DNA of 64,000 nucleotides from Hippasteria phrygiana (Eukaryota > Echinodermata > Asteroidea > Valvatida > Goniasteridae). The notes under the pieces are model-generated. The model did no database searches. It worked only from the letters and a program-made list of their open reading frames with translations, and was not told the DNA's origin. Made by a program: the position numbers and the translations under genes. The stretch spans positions 1,612,001 to 1,676,000 of the forward strand of contig JAZGUH010000005.1 of the NCBI GenBank assembly GCA_037893225.1, written 5' to 3'. Of this stretch, positions 1 through 11,322 are shown one piece after another. The number at the start of each line of letters is the position of its first letter. Positions within the stretch are counted from its first letter, which is position 1.

Positions 1-856
1 ACTTTCCTAGCTTTGTTTGCAGTCAGAGACGTTGACGTTTTACCCCATAATTTCCCTCATAAATCAAAACCCTGCTCTCTTTCCACAAAATTAAGCTTGC
101 TCATATTCAACATGATATCATTCTTAGCTAACTATTTAGATGATTTCAAGCACACAGAGTGACTTTTCCTGCCTGTGTATCATCGCAAAATATTGAGGTA
201 AGTTCCGAAACATAAACTGTCTCCTTCGTTCTCTTATACGGAACGGGGTCCTAAAGGTAACGATTACCAAAACGCGGAAATCCGCGGATCCGCGGAAAAG
301 TTGCATGCCTGAGTTCTGTTTTAAAGTGAGGGCGCTCTTGCCTTTGGGTGCATAATTCAACAGTGTCCGGAAACTAGGCAATATTACTTACGCCATAATC
401 ATGAAACCCTGCGAACGACCTGAAGTCTGCTGAGTGGATATAGTGGAATATGTCTGTTCACCACCGCCATGACAGCTATTTTGTGCCGTTCCCGCAAGTA
501 AAATGGGATTGTAACCTTTAGTAGGATGGTTTTCTGTCGCGACTGTCGCGGTTTAAGTTGTTTGACATCGCCGCCATGATGCTTACACATTTTGGTCGAT
601 GGAGGGCGGCAGAGCAGACAACATTCCCAAAGTTCAACAATCGGGGTAGATTATTGACGCGTTTGCCGCATACAGTAGTGCCAAGAACATTTAATTTCAT
701 GACCCATAATTTCAGGCGACACTTCATTTGTCCATTTTTAAAATCCCTAATTTTCTTATCCCACAGTTCCCCCTGGTCATAGAATCATTGTGTGTACTGG
801 TAGGGTTAGAAATTATACTGTCCCGGTAATGCAGTAAAGTCCCAACAGAATGTCAG

Positions 857-967
857 GATTAGGGTTAGAGGGGTGATGGTTAAAGGGGTGAGAGTTAGAG
901 GGGTGAGAGTTAGAGGGGTGAGGGGTGAGGGTTAGAGGGGTGAGGGTTAGAGGGGTGATGGCTAAAG
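857..967. repeat. G-rich minisatellite (GGTTAGAGGGGTGAG-like)
   Basis: About seven imperfect copies of a 15-base unit GGTTAGAGGGGTGAG, opening with the telomere-like word TTAGGGTTAGAGGGG. The G-runs are on the plus strand and could form G-quadruplexes. Confidence 0.85.
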
Positions 968-1192
968 GCGCGAGGGTATATAGCGGCATGAAGTGCGTGA
1001 AAAAAATTACACTTGACGCTAACAATTGCCAAGAGGCCACAATATTGACCAGTTCACTAATAAATTCCAATTTATGCACGAGGAAATTTCATATACTCAC
1101 TGCAAACACAGAACGAGACGGGTGGCCAGTTTTCTCTTCAAAGTGCTGCAGTGTGACGTCAAAGGAAAGATCTATGTATTTCTATCCCTCTG

Positions 1193-1243
1193 CCCCCCCC
1201 CCCCCCCTTCACTCCGTACCCCCCCCCCCCCCCCCCCCCCCCC
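1193..1243. repeat. Poly-C tracts
   Basis: C-runs of about 15 and 25 bases separated by a short spacer. Run lengths may be unreliable in the assembly. They produce artificial proline-rich open frames. Confidence 0.9.
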
Positions 1244-2496
1244 ATCCATTATCTCGAACACACTGCTTCCTTGTTCCAGGAGTTTACCACCTTATCCGAT
1301 CTCTCCTTCCGTTCCGTTTAATCCGTCCTTAATCTCTCTACCCAGGTTAATCAGCAGTTGGAGATTCAATAAAACCAATCCGATTGCCTCCATACATTTC
1401 AACAAGAAACAAAATTGTCCCCGAGCAAGAAATCCAGGACTTATTTCTCTCGATTATTAAATAACGCCATTAACACGCTGCAGGAGCCAGCAGCTACAAC
1501 TCAAAGACAGCCTGGCACTCTGGTTCTGCGAGAGTGGTTTGGTGATCTGCCTCCACAAAATGGGAGCAAAGTAGCAACATTGAGATTGTGGTATTTTCGA
1601 TGTAAGCATAAGCTTTGATTTGACGTATTGAGTGTCGCTGTAACTCATTCCAAGCCCCGCTATAACCTTTTGAAGTAGTTAGAGTCATGTTACGGTGTTT
1701 TGTAAAAATAGCACCAAAAGGCAGTGAGCTGTGCGAGTTTAAAAAATAAAAAACCCAAAATATTTCGAAATTTAGTTGTTATAAAAGTTTAGAATTTATA
1801 GAAAAGGGTTTTCTTTTGAATGTAACGGTACTGAAATCTTAAAATCGGTTCCTAAAATGATAAAATAGCTCACTAATTCTGAATGTCACAGTGCGACTTT
1901 CCGCTTATTTAGTTGGGGATGCTGGACCTTGGCAAAGGCTAGCGGGTCTGAGAGCTGGTCAATGACTCGCAGTGCAGCTCTCTCGCACCGATTGCTTACC
2001 CCCCAACAAAACGACAGGAGATGGGAGTTATCTAATCAACGGGAATCTTGGGCTGTAGGCGGTCATCAGTTGGGATGTGATACCGAGCCATAGTCTGTAA
2101 GGTCCGGGGTATGACGAGATGGGGTCGATAGGGGAAGGTCCGCTCGGACAATGTTCTCGAATACTAAAACCACCACTCAACGACCGTTGCATATCTGTCT
2201 ATAATTCCCTACAGAAAACAGGGCTTTATCAGGGGCGCAGCCTGGAATTTTGTGCGGTGGGGAGTTTAGAATTGTTTCGTAAATTTGCCCGAAATGTTAA
2301 CCCCAATTTTGTTCGCCTGCAAACTGCATTTCACAATCGGGGGCGGGGTGTGTTTACTCTCTCTTGACATTGGTGGCGCCATTTAACATAATGGGGTTTT
2401 TTTCTAGCCGGTATACGCAAAATAAGGCCCATACATAATTTCTGGTTTGTAATTCTGGGCATAAAAGAAAAAGAAAATTGGCATTGGACGGGCAGC

Positions 2497-2858
2497 GCAT
2501 TTTTTTTTTCGCAGGCGGGTGAAGCAATAAACATAAATAATTCAGTAGTTTTTATGAGAAAGTTATGTTTATTCATTATAATAGAACGAACGTCACAGTA
2601 ATATTATTTGTCAACTAGTTACATTAAATCATTTTAAAGAACAACTGTTACCGAGCTGCTACATGTGTGGTGGATAGTGGGATGGGCTATGGATCAAAAG
2701 GTCCCCAGTTCGAATCCACCTGCACCCATTTGTCTTTACTGTGATATCTTTTGGATATTTTTAATTTAAGGGGAAAAGAGACCGAGAACCTAAGTGCTAG
2801 CTGTTGTTACTGAGTTATTCATGAAAATTGCTTCACCCGCCTACGGGGAAAAAAATCG
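2497..2858. repeat. Element with long inverted arms enclosing a tRNA-like segment
   Basis: The left arm (2497-2545) and right arm (2810-2858) are imperfect inverted repeats of about 48 bp. Both contain GCGGGTGAAGCAAT or its complement, a T/A homopolymer on the outer side, and an AATAATTCAG-like inner end. A tRNA-like sequence lies between them. Confidence 0.6.
2664..2731 (+). repeat. tRNA-derived sequence (pol III box A/B remnant)
   Basis: Contains a box B-like AGTTCGAATCC and, about 45 nt upstream, a box A-like TGGTGGATAGTGGG. The fold is too short and the acceptor stem incomplete for a functional tRNA, so it is more likely a SINE remnant. Confidence 0.4.
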
Positions 2859-3539
2859 CGAGCGGGCAGGAGGGGGAGGGGGGAGGGGGTGTACCCCCAA
2901 CCCCCAATCCCTTGATCTACCCCTGCTTGGTTGTCTTTTGGATGTGATTCGCATAAGACTACACGTAAGCCCACGTAAGTAGTCAAAAAGCCAAGATTTG
3001 AAAATGAAAGGCCAGATTGCAATGAAATTGAAATTTTCCGCATCTAACATTAATAAAAACACGTTCGTCTATGGAATTCCATAAATGGCTGGACGCAGGA
3101 AATGTGTGCTCAATTCACTTTTGAAACCATTACATGACGGAAAGATTACAATTAATTTCAACTTTGATAAAAAAAAGGATAAAATTCGGGAGCAATTTGA
3201 TTTTGAAGGCACTCCCTTAAAAAAATCGTCAAATATGAAATTTCGTAGCTGTTGAGAGACGTGCGCAAACCAAACGGTGACTGCGCATGTTTATGGTATG
3301 TAACGAGGACGGGAACAAAAAAAACACATGAGCGGACAATAGGTCCTCGATTGGCAAGACGTCCTCACTTGGTAATCTTGTACAAATCAAACGAAAGGAA
3401 GTCCCAAAAGTAAAAATGCACTTGAACCAAAGAAGACATCCAAATGACACTTGAAGTGTATACAATTAATAAAGCCATGTGTGTAGGTTGGTACATTTAC
3501 ATTACAACTGAGGACACGAGGATAAAGAAACAACAATGG

Positions 3540-3662
3540 AATCATTGTCCTCTCAGGGAGGTCTTTTGTTGAGAGCAGTCCTCTGAGTGTGTACTTAGTC
3601 TATGGGAGAATGTTAAAGAAAAGGGACAATAGAGAATATAGACAAAGCCTTGTCCTCAGTAG
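3540..3662 (+). repeat. Dispersed repeat, copy 1 (GTCCTC family)
   Basis: Aligns along its length with 50695-50808. Shared blocks include TTGTCCTCT, GTTTTGTTGA-like, GAGAATGTT and GCCTTGTCCTC. Both copies lie on the plus strand. No terminal repeats are evident. Confidence 0.65.
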
Positions 3663-4235
3663 TATAGTAAAACACGACTGCGTGTGTATGGGTGGATGTC
3701 AAATTTGAGAGTCGCCACAAAAAGCTCTTCCCTTATAGCGGCAGAGGGCGCACTAACAGCACGGTCAACAACTCTCTTGAAGATTCAAATTGGTGGTAAA
3801 TTTCTAACACCAGCAGACATTTTGCAGTGCGTCACTAACGAAAAAAAACAGTTTCCCCCACATTAATTTGGGAATCCAAATTCCGTGGACTGACTTCACA
3901 TTTACGAGAGGTTTTGTGAAAGTGCCAGCCCGCGGCCGCGGGCGTCAAGCGGGCCGTGGGATACCGGCAATTCCCCCTTCATCAAGGCTTTGTTAGCAGG
4001 CTTCAAAGTGAGGTTTCCGTGCGGCCCGTCGAACTGAGCCTGCGGTGAAGTAAAGGTTGGCCGCCTCTGCTGAAGTAGTTAAACCAGAAGTATGAATACT
4101 GCAAGGACATCGTCCTTACATGCGCTCAGAAAAACAATTAACACCGGCGCTAGATAGAATTCATCTAGAAAAAAATTTCTCATCAAAGCAACGCCCTTCT
4201 ATTCTAAAAAGGATCATGTGCATATCAGTTAAATT

Positions 4236-4540
4236 AATAATTCAGTCGATCGATTGATTATTTGATCGATCGATCATTCAAATTATCAACTGATTGAACA
4301 ATGGATAATCGATCCACTCATCATTGAATCCAAAAATTGCCTATTCAATTGTTTATTGGATTGAAACGATTTGTTAATGCATTGGTGAATTAAATGGTTT
4401 AATTAATTGTTTAATTGAGTGATTGGCGGACTGATTGATTTATCGATTGAAGTCGATCGATCTATAATTGATTTATATATTCATCCGCCAATCATTCAAT
4501 CGATCGATCTATCATTCATAAACAATTTAATTCACCAATC
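4236..4540. repeat. Cryptic ATTGATCGATCG tract with inverted arms
   Basis: Degenerate GATT/GATC-type simple sequence. Within it, 4384-4430 and 4484-4534 form imperfect inverted arms (each with GGTGAATTAAA and GATTGGCGGA or their complements). Confidence 0.7.
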
Positions 4541-4832
4541 AACTAACGAATCAGTAACAATTCTAAAGAACTTTAAACCTCCCCTCCAGAAAAAAAGAAA
4601 TAGCATCACCTTCGAACTGCCCGAAAATAGTCAACTATTTCAGCATTCCAAGACATTGCACCTGCGTGCTTTATAGTTGATCTGGAGATGGAAAGAAATT
4701 CTCCAATTAGAAACCATCAATTAATGTTCACGCAGAGATGTATTTCATCCCTCATGATCTTAATTGAATGAGTTTGGGATAACTCCGCCTGTCAGTCTCG
4801 ACAAGACGTCTGTCGGATCATTGGAGAGTGAT

Positions 4833-4852
4833 GGGGGGGGGGGGGGGGGGGG
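4833..4852. repeat. Poly-G tract
   Basis: A run of about 20 G. Length is subject to sequencing error. Confidence 0.85.
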
Positions 4853-5267
4853 CAGAAAGTAGAGACTAGAAATGTTAATGGACTCCCAAATTTGCAATCA
4901 GGACCAATGTCCAACCATTTGCCGCGCTTTCGACCGTCTTCATCCGCACACGACCAACTCTGCCACGCACGGTAGCCCACGTTATCTTCTGAGTGAAGAA
5001 AAGCAATTGCAGCAAAATGTCTTGCTCAAGGACATGACCATCATATTCCTTTGGCGGTGCTTCGCGCCATATTCCCCAGTATGTTGGATAGTGTTCATAA
5101 CTAATCGCTGGTTTTAAATAAATACCATGGAACAATAATTTTTTGAACTGACCCTTCATTCATTCGTGTGCTTGAGCCCATGATTTCCTTTTACTTGGCA
5201 ATGCAATGAAAATAAATGATCGAGGAAAAGCTAACTGGGGCAAAGGGATCTCTTCTGCATAATATTG

Positions 5268-5505
5268 CCATTTATGGATCGATAAATCGATTGATGATTG
5301 ATATATTGATCAATCAATTAACCAGTCGATTGATGGATGAATCAATTGATCCATCGATCACTCAATTTAATGATCCGTCCACCAACGGACTGATCGATTA
5401 GTTGACAAATCAACTGATTGGTGGATTGATTGATTGATTGATCGGCCCATTTATTCATTGATTTATCAATTGATTGACCCCCATCGATCGATCCATCGAT
5501 TTCTG
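5268..5505. repeat. Cryptic GATT/GATC simple-sequence tract
   Basis: Repeated ATTGAT, ATCGAT and CAATCA words, like the tract at 4236-4540 about 1 kb away. The two may have arisen together. Confidence 0.7.
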
Positions 5506-6372
5506 TTTTGACGGGAAACCTGCATCTCCTGTGAACAACGCTAAATGGACGGGTTTTTACCGGGCTGCAAAAATGTCATGCTCTTACAAGTTAATAAAAT
5601 ATTGCCCAGTCTACATGATATACCGTCTGTACATCATACTTTTTCTCGGGATCTTTCACTTTCCCAACACGCTGACATGTCCCGCTGAAACTCCTATTTT
5701 TCCTGTAATTGACAGCTCCCTGTTCTTTCACTTTTTCGTTGTTCTCCCCAGTAAATCCATTTTGTTTTCTCTTTTTACTATTTATATCCCAAGTGTTTTC
5801 GTCTTTGAGTTTGATCATATGCCACCGTTTGCCCGTTGCAATTTGAAATAGGAAAAGCGTTTCCTGTTTTCCCGTTCTGAATATTTTTTTATGATCTTAT
5901 TTCCTTCCTTGAGCTATGAGTCGACCTGTGTGTAATCATCAGCTTTATTTCAACGATTACCGTGGCTATGGGCCAAAACAGGCGACACTTTTGTTACCGA
6001 GTTCGGTCTTTTGGGGTTACGGTGAATCGGACTTCTGTTCCCGCTTTTGTTTGTGGCTCTCTCGGCTCGCTTTGACGCCTCAGGTTACGATCTCTTATGT
6101 TAATTAAAAGACAACATAAGAAGTGCAATAAATGCGAAGCTGCTTCATCTTTTTTTTATCACTCTCAGAGATACTTCGAAAGAATTCATCAAGAACTTTG
6201 AAAGGATACTTTTAAAGAAATTTAATACTTACCGGAAATTTGCCCAAAACTACATCACATTACGACTCATAAATTGTCTGTAGAATGAAATTGATTCGTC
6301 TGATGAAACCTCATCACTTATCTCTATGTAAACTGGACAGCGCATCGGCTGTTCGAGTTGAAGCCGCGTAAA

Positions 6373-6594
6373 AACCCCTTGGTCACGATATTTTACGGGA
6401 GACGTCGGGGTGTTGCAGCGGTTCTGGCAGCCAAATCGAACCGCTACAATGTGTTCGGGATCGTGCAGTCAAGCATGACATAAACAATAATCCAACAATG
6501 GATTGAAACTGCACAAACGGCGGCCAATGGCGTCATCCGGCCTAGTGACACATTTTGTTTGCGTCCACAGACGTCATCCGTACGCAAAGGGTTA
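6373..6594 (+). mobile_element. MITE family A, copy 1
   Basis: About 220 bp with terminal inverted repeats (left CCCCTTGG, right CCGTACGCAAAGGG). The body matches copies at 23966-24157 and 47221-47442, sharing TTTTACGGGAGACGTCGGGGTG, CGAACCGCTACAATGTGT and ATGGATTGAAACTGCACAAA. No coding capacity: a non-autonomous DNA transposon remnant. Confidence 0.75.
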
Positions 6595-6600
6595 CTCCAA

Positions 6601-6742
6601 GGGCCTGTTTGTTTCACACGAATCCGGATCGCGATCATCAGTGATCCAGCCGCTGGTTCGCTCTATCCATTAGGCGCAATCTGGTGTGTGAACTAACGTA
6701 CAGGATTCGTGTGAACCGGATTCGTGTGAAACAAACATGCCC
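6601..6742. mobile_element. Foldback MITE with 27-bp terminal inverted repeats
   Basis: 6601-6627 and 6716-6742 are inverted repeats with a single mismatch (GGGCCTGTTTGTTTCACACG against GGGCATGTTTGTTTCACACG at the outer ends). The right part also carries a tandem GGATTCGTGTGAAC. A GGGCCTGTTT start resembles PIF/Harbinger-like MITEs. No clear target duplication. Confidence 0.75.
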
Positions 6743-6950
6743 TTTATGTAAACTGGGCAGCGCGCGCATCGGCCGTTCGAGTTGAAGCCGCCGTTAATAC
6801 TCAGACAATAGTTTGAAGCAACCTTGCCATGCATACAATCACATACGATGGGAGTACTAATATGGCTGTTTCTAGCTTCATTTTTTTCGTACAGTGCGCA
6901 GTGGCCAATGAGCGATCCAGTTTACACAGAGATCAGTGGACCGCACGCAT
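6743..6950 (+). repeat. Dispersed repeat family B, copy 1
   Basis: Matches 19023-19235: shared blocks ATCGGCCGTTCGAGTTGAAGCC, GGGAGTACTAATATGGC and a GATCAGTGG-like end. A 5' part of the same family (GTAAACTGGACAGCGCATCGG...) lies at about 6326-6370, before the family A MITE. Confidence 0.65.
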
Positions 6951-8041
6951 GCAGTAGGCAATAGGCGAATGGGCCGCTGTAACGACGCCATTTTGGAACA
7001 AAAAACCCCCCCCGGGAATTCACGATTATTGACGCAAACTTACAAATTGTTTCTATAAAAAAAATGCATTTTTATGAACACTAGGTCACTATTAATGTTA
7101 AAAAGTTGCACCAACAAACGAAACATTACTAGTCTGTGTTCCAAACAATGGCACAGAGCCATTGATAGAGAGAGTTGTGACATGAGGGGTCCCACATGTT
7201 GAACAAAAAATGGCGGATTATGCATCAGTGAACATTGACAATTGGTAAACAGTAGTTACTGTACGCATAATAAGCGGCCATCTTTGGGCCAACTTCAGAA
7301 GTTGTCCAAACTCTTTTTATATATATAGGCCTACAGTTCGTACATCACAGCGACCTATGAACATATGTCTTTTTTTTTACAGTACAAACAGATCCTTAAT
7401 TAAAATCGGCAACAAATTTCCGCACCTCTTCCACAAAAAAAGGAAAAGACAGGGCGTCTGTTAAGAATGAAGCTTACTGTTATTTCCTTTTCGAAAACAC
7501 TCGGGAAAAAACAGCTTCATTTCTGTGTTTTTAATACGTCGTTTTATATATAAGGATGCAATCGATGCCGAAAGTTAGCCTGCGTTTTGTCCAAGTCGCC
7601 ACATCAAGTTCAACGACCCGAGAGTTACTTCGATCGGGAGATGGTTTCTTTTGTGGGTATACCCTGATCGTCTCGTCTTGCTTACATGGCGAAAGGATGG
7701 CAGCATCAATACGAGATGTCCTGCACCATTAACGAGCTTTGAGTTGTGAGGAAACGATCTGAGGGTCCCCGGATGATGGCCTGGCTCCACGGCCTTTGTG
7801 CCGGGTCTCTGAAGGTAGTTTCGGAGTGAACAGGAAGACGGATCGCGTTTCGTGTAATGCCGAGACCGTTATCGGTCCAGTGGCGGGCAAAGCCGACCAG
7901 GGACGGGGGAAACGGCGTACGTGCCCCGGCCAGTGGAGGCGGGAGACGCGCTGAGGTATCCCTTTCGCGAGGTCGTGCTACCTGGACACGTATTTTGTTT
8001 TCCCACTACAGGGAGGCCATCATTTATACATGTGACCCAAC

Positions 8042-8137
8042 CCAACAAAATGAGTCACAAGTCGCCAGCGCTGCTTTTGAGTTAATTAAACATGACTGGT
8101 ACAATGGAAAACAATTAGAACTGTCAAGTTTCCACCC
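8042..8137 (+). repeat. Dispersed repeat family C, copy 1
   Basis: Matches 38325-38432 in intron 2: ACAAAATGAGTCACAA, TTTGAGTTA and GAACTGTCAA shared in the same order. It underlies part of a 140-codon open frame that I do not consider a gene. Confidence 0.6.
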
Positions 8138-8437
8138 AAATAGTGTGAATGTTCAGCAGGATGCTGAACTAAAAATAACTTTAAAATCCAAGGAGATTTG
8201 GAAAGCATACATAGGCCTATACTTACAACACATGGGACGTTATATTTATAAGGCTTTAAGAAATTACTTTGTTTTATGACTGGGCTGAGTTGGAAAACGA
8301 CAAAAAATGTGGTCATTATGACGAAAAATAGGCATTTCAATTCATAACATTTCTAAAATATTGTAAATTGATGGCCTAAATAATAAAGAACAATTTCGAC
8401 CTCAAATCTCGTCGTCAAACTATCATCGACATTGCTA

Positions 8438-8540
8438 TAGGGTAAAGACAAACTAAAGAGTCCGTGGCTAGACTAGTCAGTGTCTGGTACCAAGACATTC
8501 ACACAAAAAAGGATCGTGAAATCACGAGACCTGGGCGCTC
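8438..8540 (+). repeat. Dispersed repeat family D, copy 1
   Basis: Matches 24296-24405: AGACTAGTCAGTGTCTG, TACCAAGAC and GATCGTGAAATC-like words shared in order. Confidence 0.6.
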
Positions 8541-9425
8541 CACGGGGGAAGGGAACGAGATAGTGATGACCTATCCCATCGAGGGAAAAAATAGGACACC
8601 GGTACTATACCGTGGAACGACCACGCCTACATACCTCCGCGCGCGATGCCGAGGCGGAAGGGACCCAACTTAGAAGTCACGGGATGGACAAACAAGGCAG
8701 TTAAAAGCCGGATGTGTCCATATTGTTGGGTTATTGCTCTCGCAGGAACGGAGAGGTTCGCGGATCCGTGCGGGTCGATCATCGTTCGTGATCCTAACAA
8801 AGAAAACTGGTGTCCGGGTTAAAAGGATCGTTAATATATAGCACACTTTGGTCAAATTAAGTGATGTTGAACTTGCGGGTACAATTAGTTTCAGCAGTTT
8901 GTAAATGTACAATACAGAAAACTTATATATAGGTGTACAATAGACCCTTCTCATGTGACGCCCCAAATCCATACTGGACCGCCCAGTGGAGTGAAGGTAA
9001 TGTAGTCTGTATTCAGATCAACCAGTCAAGCGTGTAGAGTGGTTTAACCTCCCGTGTACTAAAAACCTGCATTGATATTGGTTACATCTAGCGCTGTTTG
9101 CTATGGATGGGATGAAAAGGTCAATATTATTATATGAATATTAGCATATCAAATTAGATGAGATCTTCCATCGATGGTTATATTTCTGACTACAATAAAG
9201 GAAATATACCGACAAAAGAAACAGGTATGCGATACATTTATTATGAAGAATTGTACATCAAAACATTAAGACACAACTACTTTATTTATACAAATTCATA
9301 CATTTTGAAGAAAACGATTAATACAATAAAGATTACAATGTGGTTGGTCGGGACCTGGCATCCTCCCTGGAACCACTTCATGTCTGACGCTCTGTTGCTT
9401 CATTGAGCCTCTTTTATCGATACTA

Positions 9426-9631
9426 TACACTTTAAAAAAAAGTTAGTCAAAATAAGTTAAAATATTTTGCCCAATGTTGGGCAACATATCAACAACCCAA
9501 AATCTTGTGCAAATTCTTCCCAATAATTGGTCAATTTTTACCTGAATTAACGAACAATGTGGTAAATTAATACCAATGTTGGGTAAATAACAGTTGCCCA
9601 ATTATGTTTTACCCAACGTTTTTACAGTGTA
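9426..9631. mobile_element. MITE with CACTGTAAAAA-type ends
   Basis: The left TACACTTTAAAAAAAAGTT (9426-9444) and right AACGTTTTTACAGTGTA (9615-9631) are inverted repeats. The interior has repeated CCCAA and GTTGGG words, like the hairpin element at 34086-34371. Confidence 0.6.
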
Positions 9632-9986
9632 TCATAGAAGGTGTTCCATAGTGGCCTTTCATCATTAGTTCCCCTCGTCCAAACGTTCAGGCACTCTACT
9701 CGCCTGGCTGTCTCATCACATCATTTCGTTGTTGTTCCAAAGACTAGTACTGTGGGGTATACTCTTCAGGATTTTCCCCTCGTATGGCTTCTCTTTGGAA
9801 TTCCTTCCACCAATAATCTTTCACAATTCAAACGATATGTGAATAGATACCTTCTGTGATTTCTGTCTGCTTATATTTTGTAGCCACACTACAGCCTTTT
9901 GGCCTTTTGCCGGGCGATACCCATAATATATAATATAATGCAGCCTCGGAGAGTAAAAATTGAACCCCCCACAAAAAAAAAACCAA

Positions 9987-10122
9987 GCAAACAAACACCC
10001 AACAAAAAAACAAAAAACAAACAAACAAACAAACAAACAAACAAACAAACACCCCAACAAACAAACAAACAAACAAACACCCAAAAAACAGACAAACACC
10101 CAACAAACAAACAAATAATTTT
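9987..10122. repeat. AAAC microsatellite
   Basis: Interrupted (AAAC)n with A- and C-rich variants. It creates false phenylalanine/cysteine-rich frames on the minus strand. Confidence 0.9.
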
Positions 10123-10439
10123 ATGGATATACAAGAAATATATGGTTCACGTAAAAAATCACTCACAAATCTCTGCAGACTGTACAATTATTTTGTGCAG
10201 AAGCCGAATGCAAAGAAAGAAAATGCTGATGTTTTGTCAAATCATGTTGTGACGTGTCTGAGAAAAAAAAAGTCGATTTACGACTCTTAACATGAGAGTA
10301 CGTTAGTTGGCTACCCTCTCGAAATACCAAAACCATACTGGGGGGGAATTCCCATTGAACAACACAAGAAAGCAGTTTTTATGATTGAAGTACTTCTCCA
10401 GTACTTTAACCAACATATAAATCATTAGGCATCATCAAG

Positions 10440-10790
10440 CAACATGGGCCAAGCGTCCAGCCGTACGGAAGATGAAATTCACGGTGGATAATTATCGAAT
10501 TGTCAGACCCTTCGTGAAGCTGCCCGGCGCCCGAGAGGTCCCGGTAAACTCCCATCTATCTGCCATCCATCAACGCCAAGACGTTTGACAAGATCCTCTC
10601 CTCCGGATAATTGGGTCGGGGATGCGCCCATCGCCCCGACCAAAAAAATCGGCTAATCCAAAACAAATAGCGCGCGACCGAGGGTAGCCCGGGAGGGTCG
10701 GGGTAAGGGCAGCGGCGCGACCAGGGGGAGACACCGGGTGGAGTGGGCGGGCCTGCCCCCGTGCTCTCATCTCTGAGTGGCGGTGACAGA
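10440..10790. promoter_or_regulatory. GC- and CpG-rich island, candidate cis-regulatory module
   Basis: Composition rises sharply above the AT-rich flanks and the sequence is not evidently repetitive. It might be a conserved element or a CpG island; no gene is recognisable in it. Confidence 0.2.
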
Positions 10791-11086
10791 ACGGTGAATT
10801 TTAGGCAACCCCGTTAACTGCGGTAGTTTAGGATGTCGAAGACGTCCAACCCGAGTTAACGTTCAATGGCTTCTTCGAAAGAAAATTGCTCTTTTTTTTC
10901 TGGGTCATTAGAAGTTAGTATAGCTACAGCAGGCTACACTTTTCATAACTGTCCGATTCAACGCACAAGAGATAACTACAATCTGGCATGGTACTTGAGC
11001 TATTTAAGGATGGCCCCAATGAGAAAGTGTGTTCCTTAAAGGTACCGGGTAGTGTACACGATTGGTAATTCCCCAATTTAGTTTTT

Positions 11087-11198
11087 ACTGAATTATTACG
11101 AAATACCTTACTAGACTGTAAGTTAATAGTAGTCTCAATCATCCCGTGAAATGATGGCACCAGGTGTGCTGTCGTTGTCAAGAAAAGTGGAAATTTAT
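11087..11198 (+). repeat. Dispersed repeat family E, copy 1
   Basis: Matches 28677-28780: TACTGAATTATTA, AATACCTTACT, GACTGTAA, ATAGTAGTCTCAA-like and AAGAAAAGTGGAA shared in order. Confidence 0.7.
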
Positions 11199-11207
11199 AT
11201 CGCCCTG

Positions 11208-11322
11208 TAGCCTTTAGTCAAGGCGCGCGCGGCTACACGGACGAGTGGCGCGCCCTGGACATGCTGGCATTATGGGGCGCGTCACGCGTCCAGGTAGCCA
11301 CGCGCGCCTTGACTAAAGGCTA
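11208..11322. mobile_element. GC-rich inverted repeat, 36-bp arms
   Basis: 11208-11243 and 11287-11322 are inverted with three mismatches in 36 (outer ends TAGCCTTTAGTCAAGGCGCG). The loop is CpG-rich. Likely a MITE or foldback element; sharply different in composition from its flanks. Confidence 0.7.

Noticed and set aside
1026..1460. 144-codon proline-rich open frame
   Set aside because: Produced by poly-C tracts; no recognisable domain.
2664..2731. Functional tRNA gene
   Set aside because: Box A/B-like words are present but acceptor and anticodon stems do not form a full-length cloverleaf.
7857..8279. 140-codon open frame on the plus strand
   Set aside because: Overlaps a dispersed repeat (family C) and matches nothing I recognise.
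9821..10252. Open frames over the AAAC tract on both strands
   Set aside because: Simple-sequence artefacts.
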